In this document: positions 10,793 through 20,990 of the stretch, one piece after another | Position numbering within the stretch: the first letter of the stretch is position 1 | Layout of the letters: each line of letters starts with the position of its first letter | Assembly (NCBI GenBank): GCA_004802705.1 | Contig: SGPL01000348.1 | Span: 1 to 36,396, forward strand | Direction: 5' to 3' | Source of the DNA: Bondarzewia mesenterica | Taxonomy: Eukaryota; Basidiomycota; Agaricomycetes; Russulales; Bondarzewiaceae | Length of the DNA: 36,396 nt | Notes under the pieces: model-generated | What the model was told of the DNA's origin: nothing | The model's input: the letters and a program-made list of their open reading frames with translations, nothing else | Databases searched by the model: none | Made by a program: the position numbers and the translations under genes

Positions 10793-11247
10793 GCTAACAT
10801 GGATATGTAACCGGTTCGTTGGTGAACCGAGCCTCCTACTTACATCACGAGGCTAGAAATGAAACGAGTCCTTACTTTTTATTCTTGAGTGCAGCACAAG
10901 TTTAATCTCTCTGTTCATCTTGAAACTGACGATTGATGGAATGGGCACTGTCACTGCACGTTGACGTAGGTTGACGTTTGAGATTGATATTCGTAGCCTC
11001 GTGGCTTTAGGAGATGATTACGCCACCTTCAAACTCCGATCGCAGACGTGCAAACCGTGGCCATGTTTGACCGCGCAAAACAGTAGCACTCCATTTCTCA
11101 TCGACCTTCCTTTCTCATACTTACCATCTTACAGACTTTGAGTGGCCACACCGGTCTCAGGGATACTTACTAACTATTCATATTCATCTAGGAGCCATTC
11201 TGCGCCCACTGTCACAATCATCACTCGACCTTTCACTTAATTCATTG
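10793..11247. promoter_or_regulatory. Promoter side of the RhoGAP gene
   Basis: This 455-bp stretch lies between the transposon and the RhoGAP start codon. A hairpin-like GGTTCG..CGAACC lies near 10812-10829. The region close to the start is CT-rich (about 11090-11240), as is common for fungal core promoters. No TATA box is obvious. Confidence 0.35.
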
Positions 11248-14025
11248 ATGCTACCCAAACCACTAAACCTCAAACAACGACTCGCAGCGCTCACACAGTC
11301 TCCAACATCTCCATCAGCTCCTTATGCGACCGATTCATCCCTCCGCTCGCCTGCGTCGAAACGCAAATTCAACCCACCATGGATGAAACGCGCCGTGTCT
11401 CAGGAGAGCTACAGCGCGCCATACACGGAGGACAAGATGCAGGAGGTCATGAGCAGGATGATATACCAATCTGGTGTGGACTACGAGTCAGTCATCGCTT
11501 AGTTCTGATTGTTTGGTGCTAATGTTTAAAGTGCGGTAGGACAAGACCAATGTAGGTGCCTTGGCACATCCTCGTTTTGTTATAGCATCGAACATCTCGT
11601 TCAGGGTCGTCTTGAATGCATCTGCTATGCCAGATGCTCGAGAAGTGAATTATGATCTCTTATTGAAGTACGCCTACAACGATGTTTGCGTTCGGACTTG
11701 TATTCACGTACCGCATTGACAGGCGTATCATGTCGCATCTCGACCTATACGGTTCGCATCGCATCGCATATCCCCCGCACATCCCTACACACATTCTGAC
11801 AGCTTTTATGATAACCTAGTTGAGTCCGACTACACTGTCGTTTTCTTCGCTGCAGGGAACAAGCACACACCAGGCTGGAACTGGATGTGGAAGGCCTATC
11901 GCAGTCTCAGTCGCAAATATCGGAAGAACTTGAAACGATTGGTACGTTTAAATGCCCTTCTAGCTCAAGGGAGTCGTTTTGGGGTCAGTCGGGGCACTGG
12001 CCTAATTGGTGCAAGCGCCAGTGGTGATGGTTAAGGACATAACCGCAACGGGCACGGGCCATCGGCTTGAATGCATGGTCCCGTTGTTGTCTGTACCTCC
12101 TCTTTTGACTATGTCTTGTGTTTCAGTCAATGGAGTGGCTTTTTGGATATGAATTTCAATGTGCACGGTCATAGCCTTCAAAAGACCTATGCCCAAAGCA
12201 ATGACCGTAATTCTAACATTGATGCCTTCACAGTACATCGTTCATTCAAATTTCTTTTCCAAAAGTACGTCTATCGTGATCTCGCTTATCACCATCCTAA
12301 AATCATTGCCTCACGGCAGTGCTGTTCTCTCTTGCCGGCGCATTTATCAGGTTTAAATCTCCCGCACACACTTGTTTATAATCTCACTGCCACTCACTCA
12401 CGATCGTGCAGTCCGAAATTTTTTCGCAAGATAGTCTATATTGACACTCTGTCCGAGCTGGCTTACTCGGTACCATTGACGCAGATCGACGTGCCCCCTG
12501 CAGTCTACCAGTAGGTTTCCTCAAGAAGAGATCTCGATTGAATGCACAAACTCATGAGTTATAGAGAGAACTTGAAACACGAAAGACAAATCAAATTGCC
12601 CATGCCGACATGTGCAAATCTCTTCGGTGTGCCTCTTGAAGAGTTGATGGGGTATGACGGCGAGAAAGGCGGTTTACCACGTGTGGTCAAGGATTGCATA
12701 CAATATCTGCGCGAAACTGGTAAACTTTTGTCTGGCCGCGTTATAATTTTTCTCTGAAACGGCAGCCAGGTTTGTCGGACGAAGGTGTATTCAGACGGTC
12801 TCCGAACTCTGTTCTTCTTCGTCAAGTACAAGAGGCGTACGACCGAGGTAAATATTTTTTTCTTTACATGCCGACCGCATTTTCATAAATCTGTATCAGG
12901 CAACGTCGTGTCTTTGGACACTTTCGGCGACCCCCATCTTGCCGCCGTTCTCCTCAAGAAATACCTGCGCGACCTTCCTGAGGCTATGTTTCCGGAAACT
13001 CTTTATCCTATAATTCTGCGGTGTCCGGCACCCACTGATGACCCTACCGACTGGTCAAGCTTAAGTTATATTCGCGACACATTAATTCCGGAGCTGCCAC
13101 GCTGTAATTATATATTACTTAGTCATGTCCTCCGTACGTTTCCCTCGACTAACTTGAGAGAGAGAGAGATCTGACGCTGACGTCGTTGTCAACAGATTTA
13201 ATGCACGAAGTAGCTCTCCGCTCTTCAATGAACCTCATGGACGCACACAACCTCGCCGTCGTGCTATGCCCGAACCTCGTGAAGAGCCCCTCGCCAGCGC
13301 GCGATGTGATGATGTGCGTCGTCCCAGGTGCCCCAATGCTCTATTCTGCACAGTCCGCGTCAAATATTCCGCCGCAAGAAGGCCGCACGAGTCTCGGCAT
13401 GATCGTCAAACTGTGCATTGAGCGGTACTACGAAGTGTTCGATGAGATCCAGGATCGTACGGAGGCGCTACCGCCTACACGCTCGTTTGAAGATGCTCCG
13501 TCGACACCATCTTCGGGTTCGTCGAACTCGCGCCTGCCCAGTAACAAGCGGCTTTCTGTGCAATCGAATCATCGGGACAGCCGGGGGTTCGACGATGACG
13601 AGGACATCGACGATGCGATGCTCGTGATGCCCATTGGTCCCGGTGCAGGCTCAGGGCAATCTCCTCCAAGTGCCTGGGGCTCTGGTGGTGGTGGATCGCA
13701 CACTTTCCGCCCGAGACATCGCACAGGCCTTTCAGGTGGGAGCAGCTCACAGCAGTCAGCGGGGATTCGCTCTATGCATACTGTCCTCGGCAACGGGAAC
13801 GGAGGCAATTTTGGGACTGCTGCGGGTCGCGCGAAGTCAACTATCAGTATCGAAAAGGGCGTGTCGATGGTTAGCGGGACGATGCGCAAGGGGTCGATCT
13901 CAATCGGTCGGGGGACGAGGAAGGCATCAGGAGCGGCGGTGGAGGCGGTGGGAATCACTGCTGCTGGNTTTTTTGCGCCGCCTGCTTCGGCTCCGCCGGT
14001 GCCTCCGATCCCAAAGAGAGNGTAG
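11248..14025 (+). CDS. RhoGAP protein with CRAL-TRIO-like N-terminal domain
   Basis: Predicted GTPase-activating protein for Rho/Cdc42-type GTPases, resembling ARHGAP1/ARHGAP8 and fungal Ecm25. Twelve exons: 11248-11486, 11540-11551, 11605-11667, 11723-11751, 11820-11941, 12234-12264, 12320-12350, 12412-12510, 12565-12719, 12770-12847, 12900-13133, 13196-14025; 640 residues, phases consistent. The divergent CRAL-TRIO part includes VVLNASAMPDAREVNYDLLL, SDYTVVFFAAGNKHTPGW, and KFFRKIVYIDTLSEL. The RhoGAP domain has FGVPLEELM, EGVFRRSP (arginine finger region), DPHLAAVLLKKYLRDLPEA and DAHNLAVVLCPNLVKSP. The last ~200 residues are Ser/Gly-rich and end in a Pro-rich PPASAPPVPPIPKR segment, a possible SH3 ligand. 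The 12-nt exon 2 and the 292-nt intron 6 are unusual. Ns at 13968 and 14021 touch the last exon. Confidence 0.92.
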
Positions 14026-14250
14026 ATTTAGAAAAGAGTAAGGAGGGTGTGGTATCTGTGGTGTGCGGTGCTTGGTCTCGGTGTGCTAGATTTGGAGAGC
14101 TGGCTTTTGATGCTGGTCAGTCTGTGATATGGTGCTACAACGCAAGTGGGACATTTTTTGGATATTCTCTGGTTTAATACTGTCGGATGGTGCTGCTCGA
14201 ATGAGTTTATATCGAAACAATATAAGCACGCAGTGAGCTGTGCCTGTCGT

Positions 14251-14527
14251 CCACCAACGTGACCGATCTCATTCAAATCGTGGGAATGCGATGCCTTACC
14301 AGGCTGTTCCGCTGTCTGTTCTTCACCCACCTTCACCACATCGTTCCGATCAACAGTGTTTGGTGCGACATTATGTGAGCGGAACCACCGCATTCGTCGT
14401 CCGTGATCACCTTTCTACCACCGTTGTGGTCAATCTTTGTCAAACTGTGGGTATGAGAACCCTTACCTGACTTTGCCGCTGTCTGTCCTTCACCCACCCT
14501 CACTACATCGCTCCGATCAATAACGTT
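14251..14527. repeat. Diverged tandem duplication, period 167 bp
   Basis: About 110 bp from 14251 recur from 14418. Shared blocks include CGCTGTCTGT, CTTCACCCACC and TCCGATCAA. The copies look about 70-80% identical by eye. They lie just before the Helitron helicase remnant and may be part of the same decayed element. Confidence 0.5.
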
Positions 14528-14759
14528 GGTTTGTACGCCCGTTCGGCCCTCTACGACACAGACACATCACACGTCGTTTCGAATGACGCTTCGTTCTTGC
14601 GGGATGACAGTTGTCGTGCTGCCCTTCAGCTCGCTGCGCATTGAGTTTTATATGTGGGGTTTGACTTTCGTCCGTGCGTGCCTTTCTCTTCATTCCATTA
14701 TGGCTGCTTCTGCTTATTATTTAGGTCCTGTATCGCATCTGTGGACCGCTGTCACCGTA

Positions 14760-15332
14760 CGACGTCTCACATTCCCTGCACACCTGGGAGATGAGTTGTT
14801 GTATTACAGTTCTGATGCTCTCGAAGAATCTGACACAGCCGACGCGCCTGAACTACTGCCTGATTATTTCTCTCAACTGAAACAGGCCGGTGTTCCCGAC
14901 CACGAACTTACACTCAAGACAGGTTCCATCTGCACTATTGTGAGAAACCTGTCCGTCGACAGAGGCCTCGTTCACAATGCGCGCGTTGACGTCGTCGGCC
15001 TTTGACACCGTTCCATCGACATCCGCATTCTTGGACGCTCAGAAACCCACTCTCTTCCGTGCATTATGTTCACTTTTCACCCTCCGTACTCATCATGGAT
15101 TATCAATCGAAGACAATTTCCACTGCGAATTGTGTACACTACGACTTTCAACAGTAGTCTCGGGCAAACGCTTGATCGCATCGTTGTCGACATACGTGCC
15201 CCCGTATTCACACACGGTCAATAGTACACCGCTCTGTCTCGCGTTCGCAACAGTAACAACGTCTTACTACTCACGTCCAACGACTACGACGGATACACTA
15301 CCAATGTCGTTTACAAGCAATTGTTACTGTAA
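14760..15332 (+). pseudogene. Decayed Helitron (Pif1-like) helicase C-terminus
   Basis: The reading frame carries the distinctive 3' end of a Helitron RepHel helicase: FPAHLGDELLYYSSDALEES, ELTLKTGSICTIVRNLSVDR, GLVHNARVDVVGL, then WIINRRQFPLRIVYTTTFNS, GQTLDRIVVDIRAPVF and YTALSRVRNSNNVLLL, ending YKQLLL and a TAA at 15330. Two stops interrupt it in frame, TGA at 15003-15005 and TAG at 15222-15224 (where relatives read GQLYTALSR). Upstream helicase motifs and the Rep domain are not recognisable, so only the tail survives. A Helitron 3' terminus (hairpin plus CTRR) was not identified; the N-run at 15382-15402 lies just where it might be sought. Confidence 0.8.
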
Positions 15333-15381
15333 TAAAACTACCACATCTGCAAAGTTCACTCATCCGCAGGGTCCCCTTGTA

Positions 15382-15402
15382 NNATNTNTNTTNNCNNNNN
15401 NN
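15382..15402. other. Unresolved bases in T-rich tract
   Basis: Fourteen or more Ns are interspersed with T, A and C, followed by ATTGTTTTTATTTATTTATT. The tract is low-complexity and badly resolved, so nothing structural can be read across it. Confidence 0.9.
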
Positions 15403-17638
15403 ATTGTTTTTATTTATTTATTACTTTTCGATATGCTCCTTCACTTCACAAGGTCTCGTACGGTGTGAGAGTTATGGGCCATGGACCTAATTACGTACGT
15501 GATTGACTCAGGCACGTGGTGTGCGTGCGGAAGACGCGTTCCAACTTCCATCAGCGAGACCGAATCACATCGCGTCATGATCATGTTGTTCATAATTCAG
15601 TGACTCAAGTCATTCCGACTCATCTCGCGGCAGCTTATAGAAGGCGGGGCCTGGTCGTTCCCTTTGTTCGTTTTCTCCCCCGTGAAAGGGACTCCTGTCT
15701 TTGAGTTCGATGGCTGGCCTACGACACCTCTGTCGATCATGGAAAACAGATGTTGTGGTGGGCAAATGACAGGTGTGTGGGTCGTGTGTGATTGATTTGA
15801 ACCAGCTGCGGGGATTTCGTCATGCCCAGGTGCGCAAAGAGCTATACGTGCAATGGATGTGTCGGCCTGTCGTTCATCCTAAGAGGCTAAGACTACAGGT
15901 GCGTGGCATGCGTTCTAATTTCTTCACAGCTGCCAGCAAATTCCTTTCCTTTTCGTATAACTTATCGAACAGCCTGTCTGTCTTTGGATGATTTCATCTT
16001 GTCTTGTCACCTGGAATTATTCATACATGCTGTCGTCTTCGCAAATACTCTAACTGTTCCAATCATCATTCGGTGAGTTGTAATGCCGTTCTCTATTCAG
16101 TGGATATCCTGAACATTCGTCACTCGCTGCTGAGCATGGAGGTTGACTCTCTGAGTCATGCCGTTTTATGGGACAGGACCCTCAGCTCTCCTTCACCATC
16201 GATATCTCGCATCTCGCCTCCGTGCAATATATCTTTTTGATTTCAACTGCGGACTACGGATCTCAACGTTGATAATTGCCCAGAGTGCCCTCAATGGCGT
16301 ACCTTCCGAAGCCGACCCACCTGATCGTACGATACCATATCAATGCAACGTGCGTCCTGGGTGTGCCGACCTCATCCAACGTTAGCTGCGGTCTGGATAC
16401 GGACGCGTTCGGCGCTCTCCCAGTTCGTCGACAGATGCGTCTCCACCGGTCAACGTTTCACCGACCAAGTTGTTGCTGCGGCCCTCTTGAGTTCCTCGTG
16501 CTCCCTCTTGATGCTCCAACTACCTCAGTCAATTGTCTTGTACCCATCGGTGACGTGGTGCTTTCGAGGCATGATGCCGCTCTCAGGTGTTGACGTGTTT
16601 CTAGCACATTGTTGAACCACACAATCGCCCCCTGCGTGCCAAGCATGTTCTGCCTGCCGCCCAGTCCCAGCGCCTCACTCAGTGCCTTAATTCCTCGACG
16701 GCAGGTACGGACCGCCCCGGTCAAAATCTTTGTCACCACCGGTGAAAGATGACTGTTCTGCCCAAGTTCTGCCAATGATTTTTCTTTCTCTCGGTTTCCC
16801 CGTGACTGGCGCTTACCTGGCAGTGCGAATTGCGGGAACACGTCGTCCTGTCGGGTTGAGTTGCTCGTTGCTCTAGGCCCTGTGCTGCACGACGACGTGG
16901 GCGCCGTCTGTACTCGCCGAGGAACGGAGGGTCAGGTGTTATCAGTTGGCGGTGCTCCGCCTCGGTTCCTGATGGGCGTGAGTATGTGTTCGCGGCTTGA
17001 GATGGCGCGTTGCAATACGATTGGACGAGGCTTACACTACGAAGGACCGCGCTCGGCAGGCGTTGGCCCTTTCATCTCATCTCGGCGCCGAAAATCCTAG
17101 TCATAAGTGGGGAGAAGGAGATTGTGTTTCTGTATTCAGACCAAAACGAGGGGGAACAAGGATGTACGTGGACGATGCGCATGATCCGGAGGACACGCCG
17201 ATAACTATGCAAACAGCTATAGGCTGTGTGTTCCACGTCGAAAAAGCTGGGGACAGTTTGTCAAAACATATTAGGCGCCGACGCCCGAGGCAGTGACGAG
17301 GACCGTGGGACCAGCGCCTCTGAGTTTGAATTGCCGTGAAATTTTTTAGATATAAGCCGACGCCGAGTCAGCCCGCCCTCCTGTACTTACCCTTGTCTAC
17401 CACCAACACAACAACGTTTTGACTCCTCGATTCTGTCGTACTCGAGGTGTTCATTGTATCATCCTCCCTAACAATCCGTGAGTGCCCCATTCCCTGTTTG
17501 TCGCCTGCTTCGCCTGTTGTCCGTCATCGCCGCTCGCGAGTGTATTCGAAACGTTGCACTTTAGACGTCGATTTCGCTTCCTTTATCGCGCGACATTGTT
17601 CCTATTTTCCTCCGAATCATTTCGATACGGAGTCAATT
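15403..17638. other. Gene-poor region and bZIP upstream leader
   Basis: I recognise no protein in this 2.2 kb on either strand; the open frames (up to about 127 codons) have no known motif. Three Gcn4/AP-1-type sites, TGACTCA at 15504-15510 and 15601-15607 and TGAGTCA at 16152-16158, lie within 655 bp, far upstream of the bZIP gene. A possible TATA-like AGATATAAG occurs near 17347. A GTGAGT near 17478 could be a 5' UTR intron donor. There is no ATG between about 17400 and the proposed start at 17639, so no short upstream ORF is present in that leader. Confidence 0.4.
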
Positions 17639-19257
17639 ATGTGTTCCGGACCATCTTCGGTCCCGCCGTCGTCGAATAGTCCCGACAAGCACGTACTGCG
17701 TTCTCCCCGAGCGGTAGGGACGCATGTCCAGATTCAGTCCGACATGGGGTCGCGGATGCCACACGACGCAGAGCTCAATGTTATGCACTATCACCAATCG
17801 TCGGCGAATGCACAGACTGATGCGTATGAGATAACGAGACTGACTGCGTCGTCACCATCTCACAGACCGTCTAGGTTACACACGTTGCGACCTCTACCTG
17901 CCCAGCGTTCTCACCCACTACCACCCGCAATTCCAGCCAATCCGTCGAACAACTTCATTAATCCTAATCAAGATGTTCGCCCGCTGCCTGTGAATCGTTC
18001 TCCGGCCCAATCGTACCCACCCTCCGGTATATATGCGCATCAGCCACCACTGAAAGCAACCAACTTTCAAGCTTCCCTCCTCCTCATAATGGCTACCTAA
18101 ACCATTCTCCGCGCCGTCTTAGGACGTTCAATCAGGTCTTTCATACCACTTCAGATCTCGCCGCTCATCATGGCATACCCCAATCCCTGCCCCCACCACC
18201 CACCACCACCCCACGTCGTGAATTAGTTTCAGAAAACCCAGCAGACCAGTTTGCAAACCTCCGATCCCAATATCTTACCATGCTCGCCCAAGAAAACGTT
18301 GATCATCCCATGCCGGCGGTGGAGTCGCATGCTCCCGCCCTCGATCTCGGTTCATCCGCACCGCCAACGTCTGAGGATGACGCTGCAGCGCAGGCAATCA
18401 TTTCCGTCTTCCAAGGTAATAAGATTGTGTCTTACGCACGCCGACGTATCGCTCATGATCTCGGTTCCGCCTACACAGCCTCCCCGGAGTTCGAGATGTT
18501 GCGTGTGTTCGAAACCAACTACCTGACGTCGCCCGGTGAGTCACCGCTGGACGACATGCTGACGACGCCCGCTCTCGGAACCGACGATTTTATGGGTCCG
18601 GACGTGTGGACCAGCCCTATGCTTGGCATGTCCGGTGACTTCGACGATATGCCGTCGCTGTTCCCTGATATGCCTCCGTATCCAGCATATGATGCTAAGG
18701 TCCCGACTTCTACCCCATCCCTTCGTCCCACGTTTGATGACATGTACACTATGCCCTCACCCGACACTCCTGCTCTTGACCCCGCATCACTTCATTCTTC
18801 TCCTGCCCTCTGCGACACCAAGTCTGCGACGAAGCTTGAACGCAAGAACTTGCCGACAGGGACGCGCAAGAACGTGACTCCCGAGTCTCTCGTCCCTATC
18901 GATGCTCCCATCCAGGCTCGCAAGTACGTTACCCCCTCGCAGACGTCGCGGAAGGAGCTGCCAGCGACGTTCGCTAGGAAGCGCGCGCGCAGCCAGGCGT
19001 TTGGGGACGGGGACGAGGACGAGGACGATAGTCAGGCCCCCACTTTGTCGGAAGAGGATGCCATCAAGGCTAAGCGCCTGCAGAACACATTGGCGGCGCG
19101 GCGTAGCAGAAAACGCAAGCTGGAGTATCAACGAGAGCTTGAAGAGGCGTTGCAGACGGAGAGACAGGAGAAGGAAATGTGGAAGGCACGCGCGTTGGCT
19201 CTAGAGGTTCTGCTCAGGGATAAGGGTCACATTGTCCCTCCAATGTTCGACTCGTGA
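17639..19257 (+). CDS. Gcn4/Cpc1-like bZIP transcription factor (one frame break)
   Basis: Nuclear DNA-binding activator resembling Gcn4/Cpc1, the general amino-acid control factor. The bZIP basic region is at about 19066-19119: KAKRLQNTLAARRSRKRK, with the NTLAARRSR core that matches Gcn4 NTEAARRSR. A short leucine-zipper helix follows to the C-terminus (GHIVPPMFDS). Acidic/aromatic activation-type segments include FDDMPSLFPDMPPYP. A conserved linker is TRKNVTPESLVPIDAP and ARKRARSQAFG. The first ATG (17639) opens a Ser/Pro-rich frame that stops at 18100; similar Pro-rich sequence continues one frame over (FPPPHNGYLNHSPRR, SDLAAHHGIPQSLPPPP) into the bZIP frame. I therefore join them across a one-base break at about 18030-18098. 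An in-frame 63-nt stretch, 18416-18478 (GTAATA...CTACACAG), may be an intron. Confidence 0.8.
18030..18098 (+). other. Frame break or unusual intron in bZIP gene
   Basis: The upstream frame ends YPPSGIYAHQPPLKATNF and stops at 18098-18100; the continuing frame is the third one and reads through to the bZIP domain. A one-base omission explains this. Alternatively a 128-nt intron with donor GTATAT (in YPPSG) and acceptor CACTTCAG restores frame, but it would delete plausible coding sequence. The exact point cannot be fixed by eye. Confidence 0.5.
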
Positions 19258-20912
19258 GCTCATCGTCTTCCTTTCCTCGCTCGTTTGCATGTTCCTTTCC
19301 GTACTGTGATATACCATATGTCCTCAATTCGCGACTGTTTCATTTTGATATTTCGTTTTTTTCCACCATATTTCCACCGGTACTCCCCACTTCACTTCCA
19401 CCATCCCCTCCCTTAGTATCCACTGGCTTGGAGTACCGTCGCATTCCCTTTCTCATTCGTCGTCTAATAAACCTTCGTCGCGACTGTTGTATAGTTATCG
19501 ATTCATCTAGTTATATTTTTGACTCACAAATCCCTTGTGCCCCCTCCCCCATGTTTCTTGTATGCCGCTCTCTGTTTCCGTATGAGTACTTGGCTACAGC
19601 AATGCAACTCAGACAATGTCTTCGGTGTCGATAAGCACCTCTAGATCTAATGACTTTATGTGCGACCAATGTTCAGCGAAGTAATTCGATTTACAATTTT
19701 CACATCCCCGCGCGCTGCCGACTGCGCGATATCGTGGGAGTATTGTCACCGAGTCAATCAATTCGGTGCCGCTCGGTTACGACGCTTTCTTTCGCGACAA
19801 GTTCTGACTCGAACCTACTCGAACTGGCTTGTCACGGGCGAGTCAAGCTCGCCTTGACAGTTCAAAGTAGTTTGGTCTTGAACTCAATGTGGCAGATTGG
19901 TCGTCGACCTTTTCGTCGGTCTTCTGTCTATGACTCAATGCAATGCGTACGCAGCTCGTCTGACTTGGTCGAGTCTACCTCTGCTGGAAGCTTATCACTG
20001 GGCCTTCTTTCAGTCATGGATTCTGCTACGGTGACTGAGGCCTCTGTTGGCGGCCACTCAGAATGCTGGCAACGGTACAACTTGCTCGAAACTCTTCTTT
20101 TTGAAGGTGGTGCATGTCCGCCGAGAATCTTGCAATCCCATGACGATACTGGTTCGTGTATGGTGAGATATGGTGCGTGGGAGATAATTTCATCATGACT
20201 ACTGGCAGTAATGTTACTTGGCGGGCTTGGCGGGGCCTTGTATATGTTATGTTGTCTGAAACTGTCTGCTATGCGTGGTGGCTCGCTCGTTGATATTCCA
20301 TTTTGACAAGGCGTGCTTCGAATCCTAACGTTTGGGATCCACCATACTGTATATCATGCACTGTGCGCGTTGATATCTTCGAGCTTTGAAAACCTGTTTG
20401 TGTCGGCAATCCTAACCTACGCCTATGTTGCGGTCGCTGTTTTTTTTTTTGGCGACATACTGGCGCAGGTCGCCCGACGACTCCAAATTAGAACAAGGTG
20501 GGTTTGTCAACGGTATGGCGGGGACGGAATGGTCATGGGTCATGGGAAACGTTGCTCGCCCATTTTGCTGGCTTATGGTGGACTTGCCACGCGTTCTTGG
20601 TCAAAAGACAGCTGTTGGCCGGCTACTTCCTCGCCCATCTCGTCAGAGGTGGCGCTGTGAACGTAATTCGAGTAATTCGAGTTTTGTGATCGCATCCTAG
20701 GCCGACAGCGGTAAGATTGGTGGGGGATGGCTTTGAAGAGCCACGTAGATATCCTTTCGTAAACTTTTTACAATAATTCTGACCATCTGATTTGACCTTT
20801 TTCTCTTGTTTCAGATGTCCTTATCACGTTTTGGGCCTCTTCTCAAAGAGCAGAGCCACCCTTCAGCCTCGCCAGCTTTCATGGCACACTAACAACAGCA
20901 ACTCTTGTTTCG
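19258..20912. other. Intergenic region between bZIP and ULD/dsRBD genes
   Basis: The first few hundred bases should be the bZIP 3' UTR (CT-rich). The rest holds open frames, the longest 182 codons (19650-20198), with no recognised motif and many CGAGTC/GACTCG words that make it look non-coding. TGACTCA sites lie near 19519 and 19929. I see no RNA gene. Confidence 0.4.
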
Positions 20913-20920
20913 TATAAAAG
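20913..20920 (+). promoter_or_regulatory. TATA box of the ULD/dsRBD gene
   Basis: TATAAAAG lies 71-78 bp before the start codon at 20991, a normal spacing for a fungal core promoter with a leader of about 40-50 nt. Confidence 0.5.
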
Positions 20921-20990
20921 GACTCTCAACGATCATCAATCATCAACCAAACCCTTCTGTTCCCGTCTCAGAGAAAAACCAGCTCATAAC

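Noticed and set aside
16458..16841. A 127-codon open frame on -
   Set aside because: No similarity recognised and the surrounding sequence is repeat-derived or non-coding.
19650..20198. A 182-codon open frame on +
   Set aside because: No domain, repetitive GACTCG/CGAGTC words, and no intron pattern like the real genes around it.
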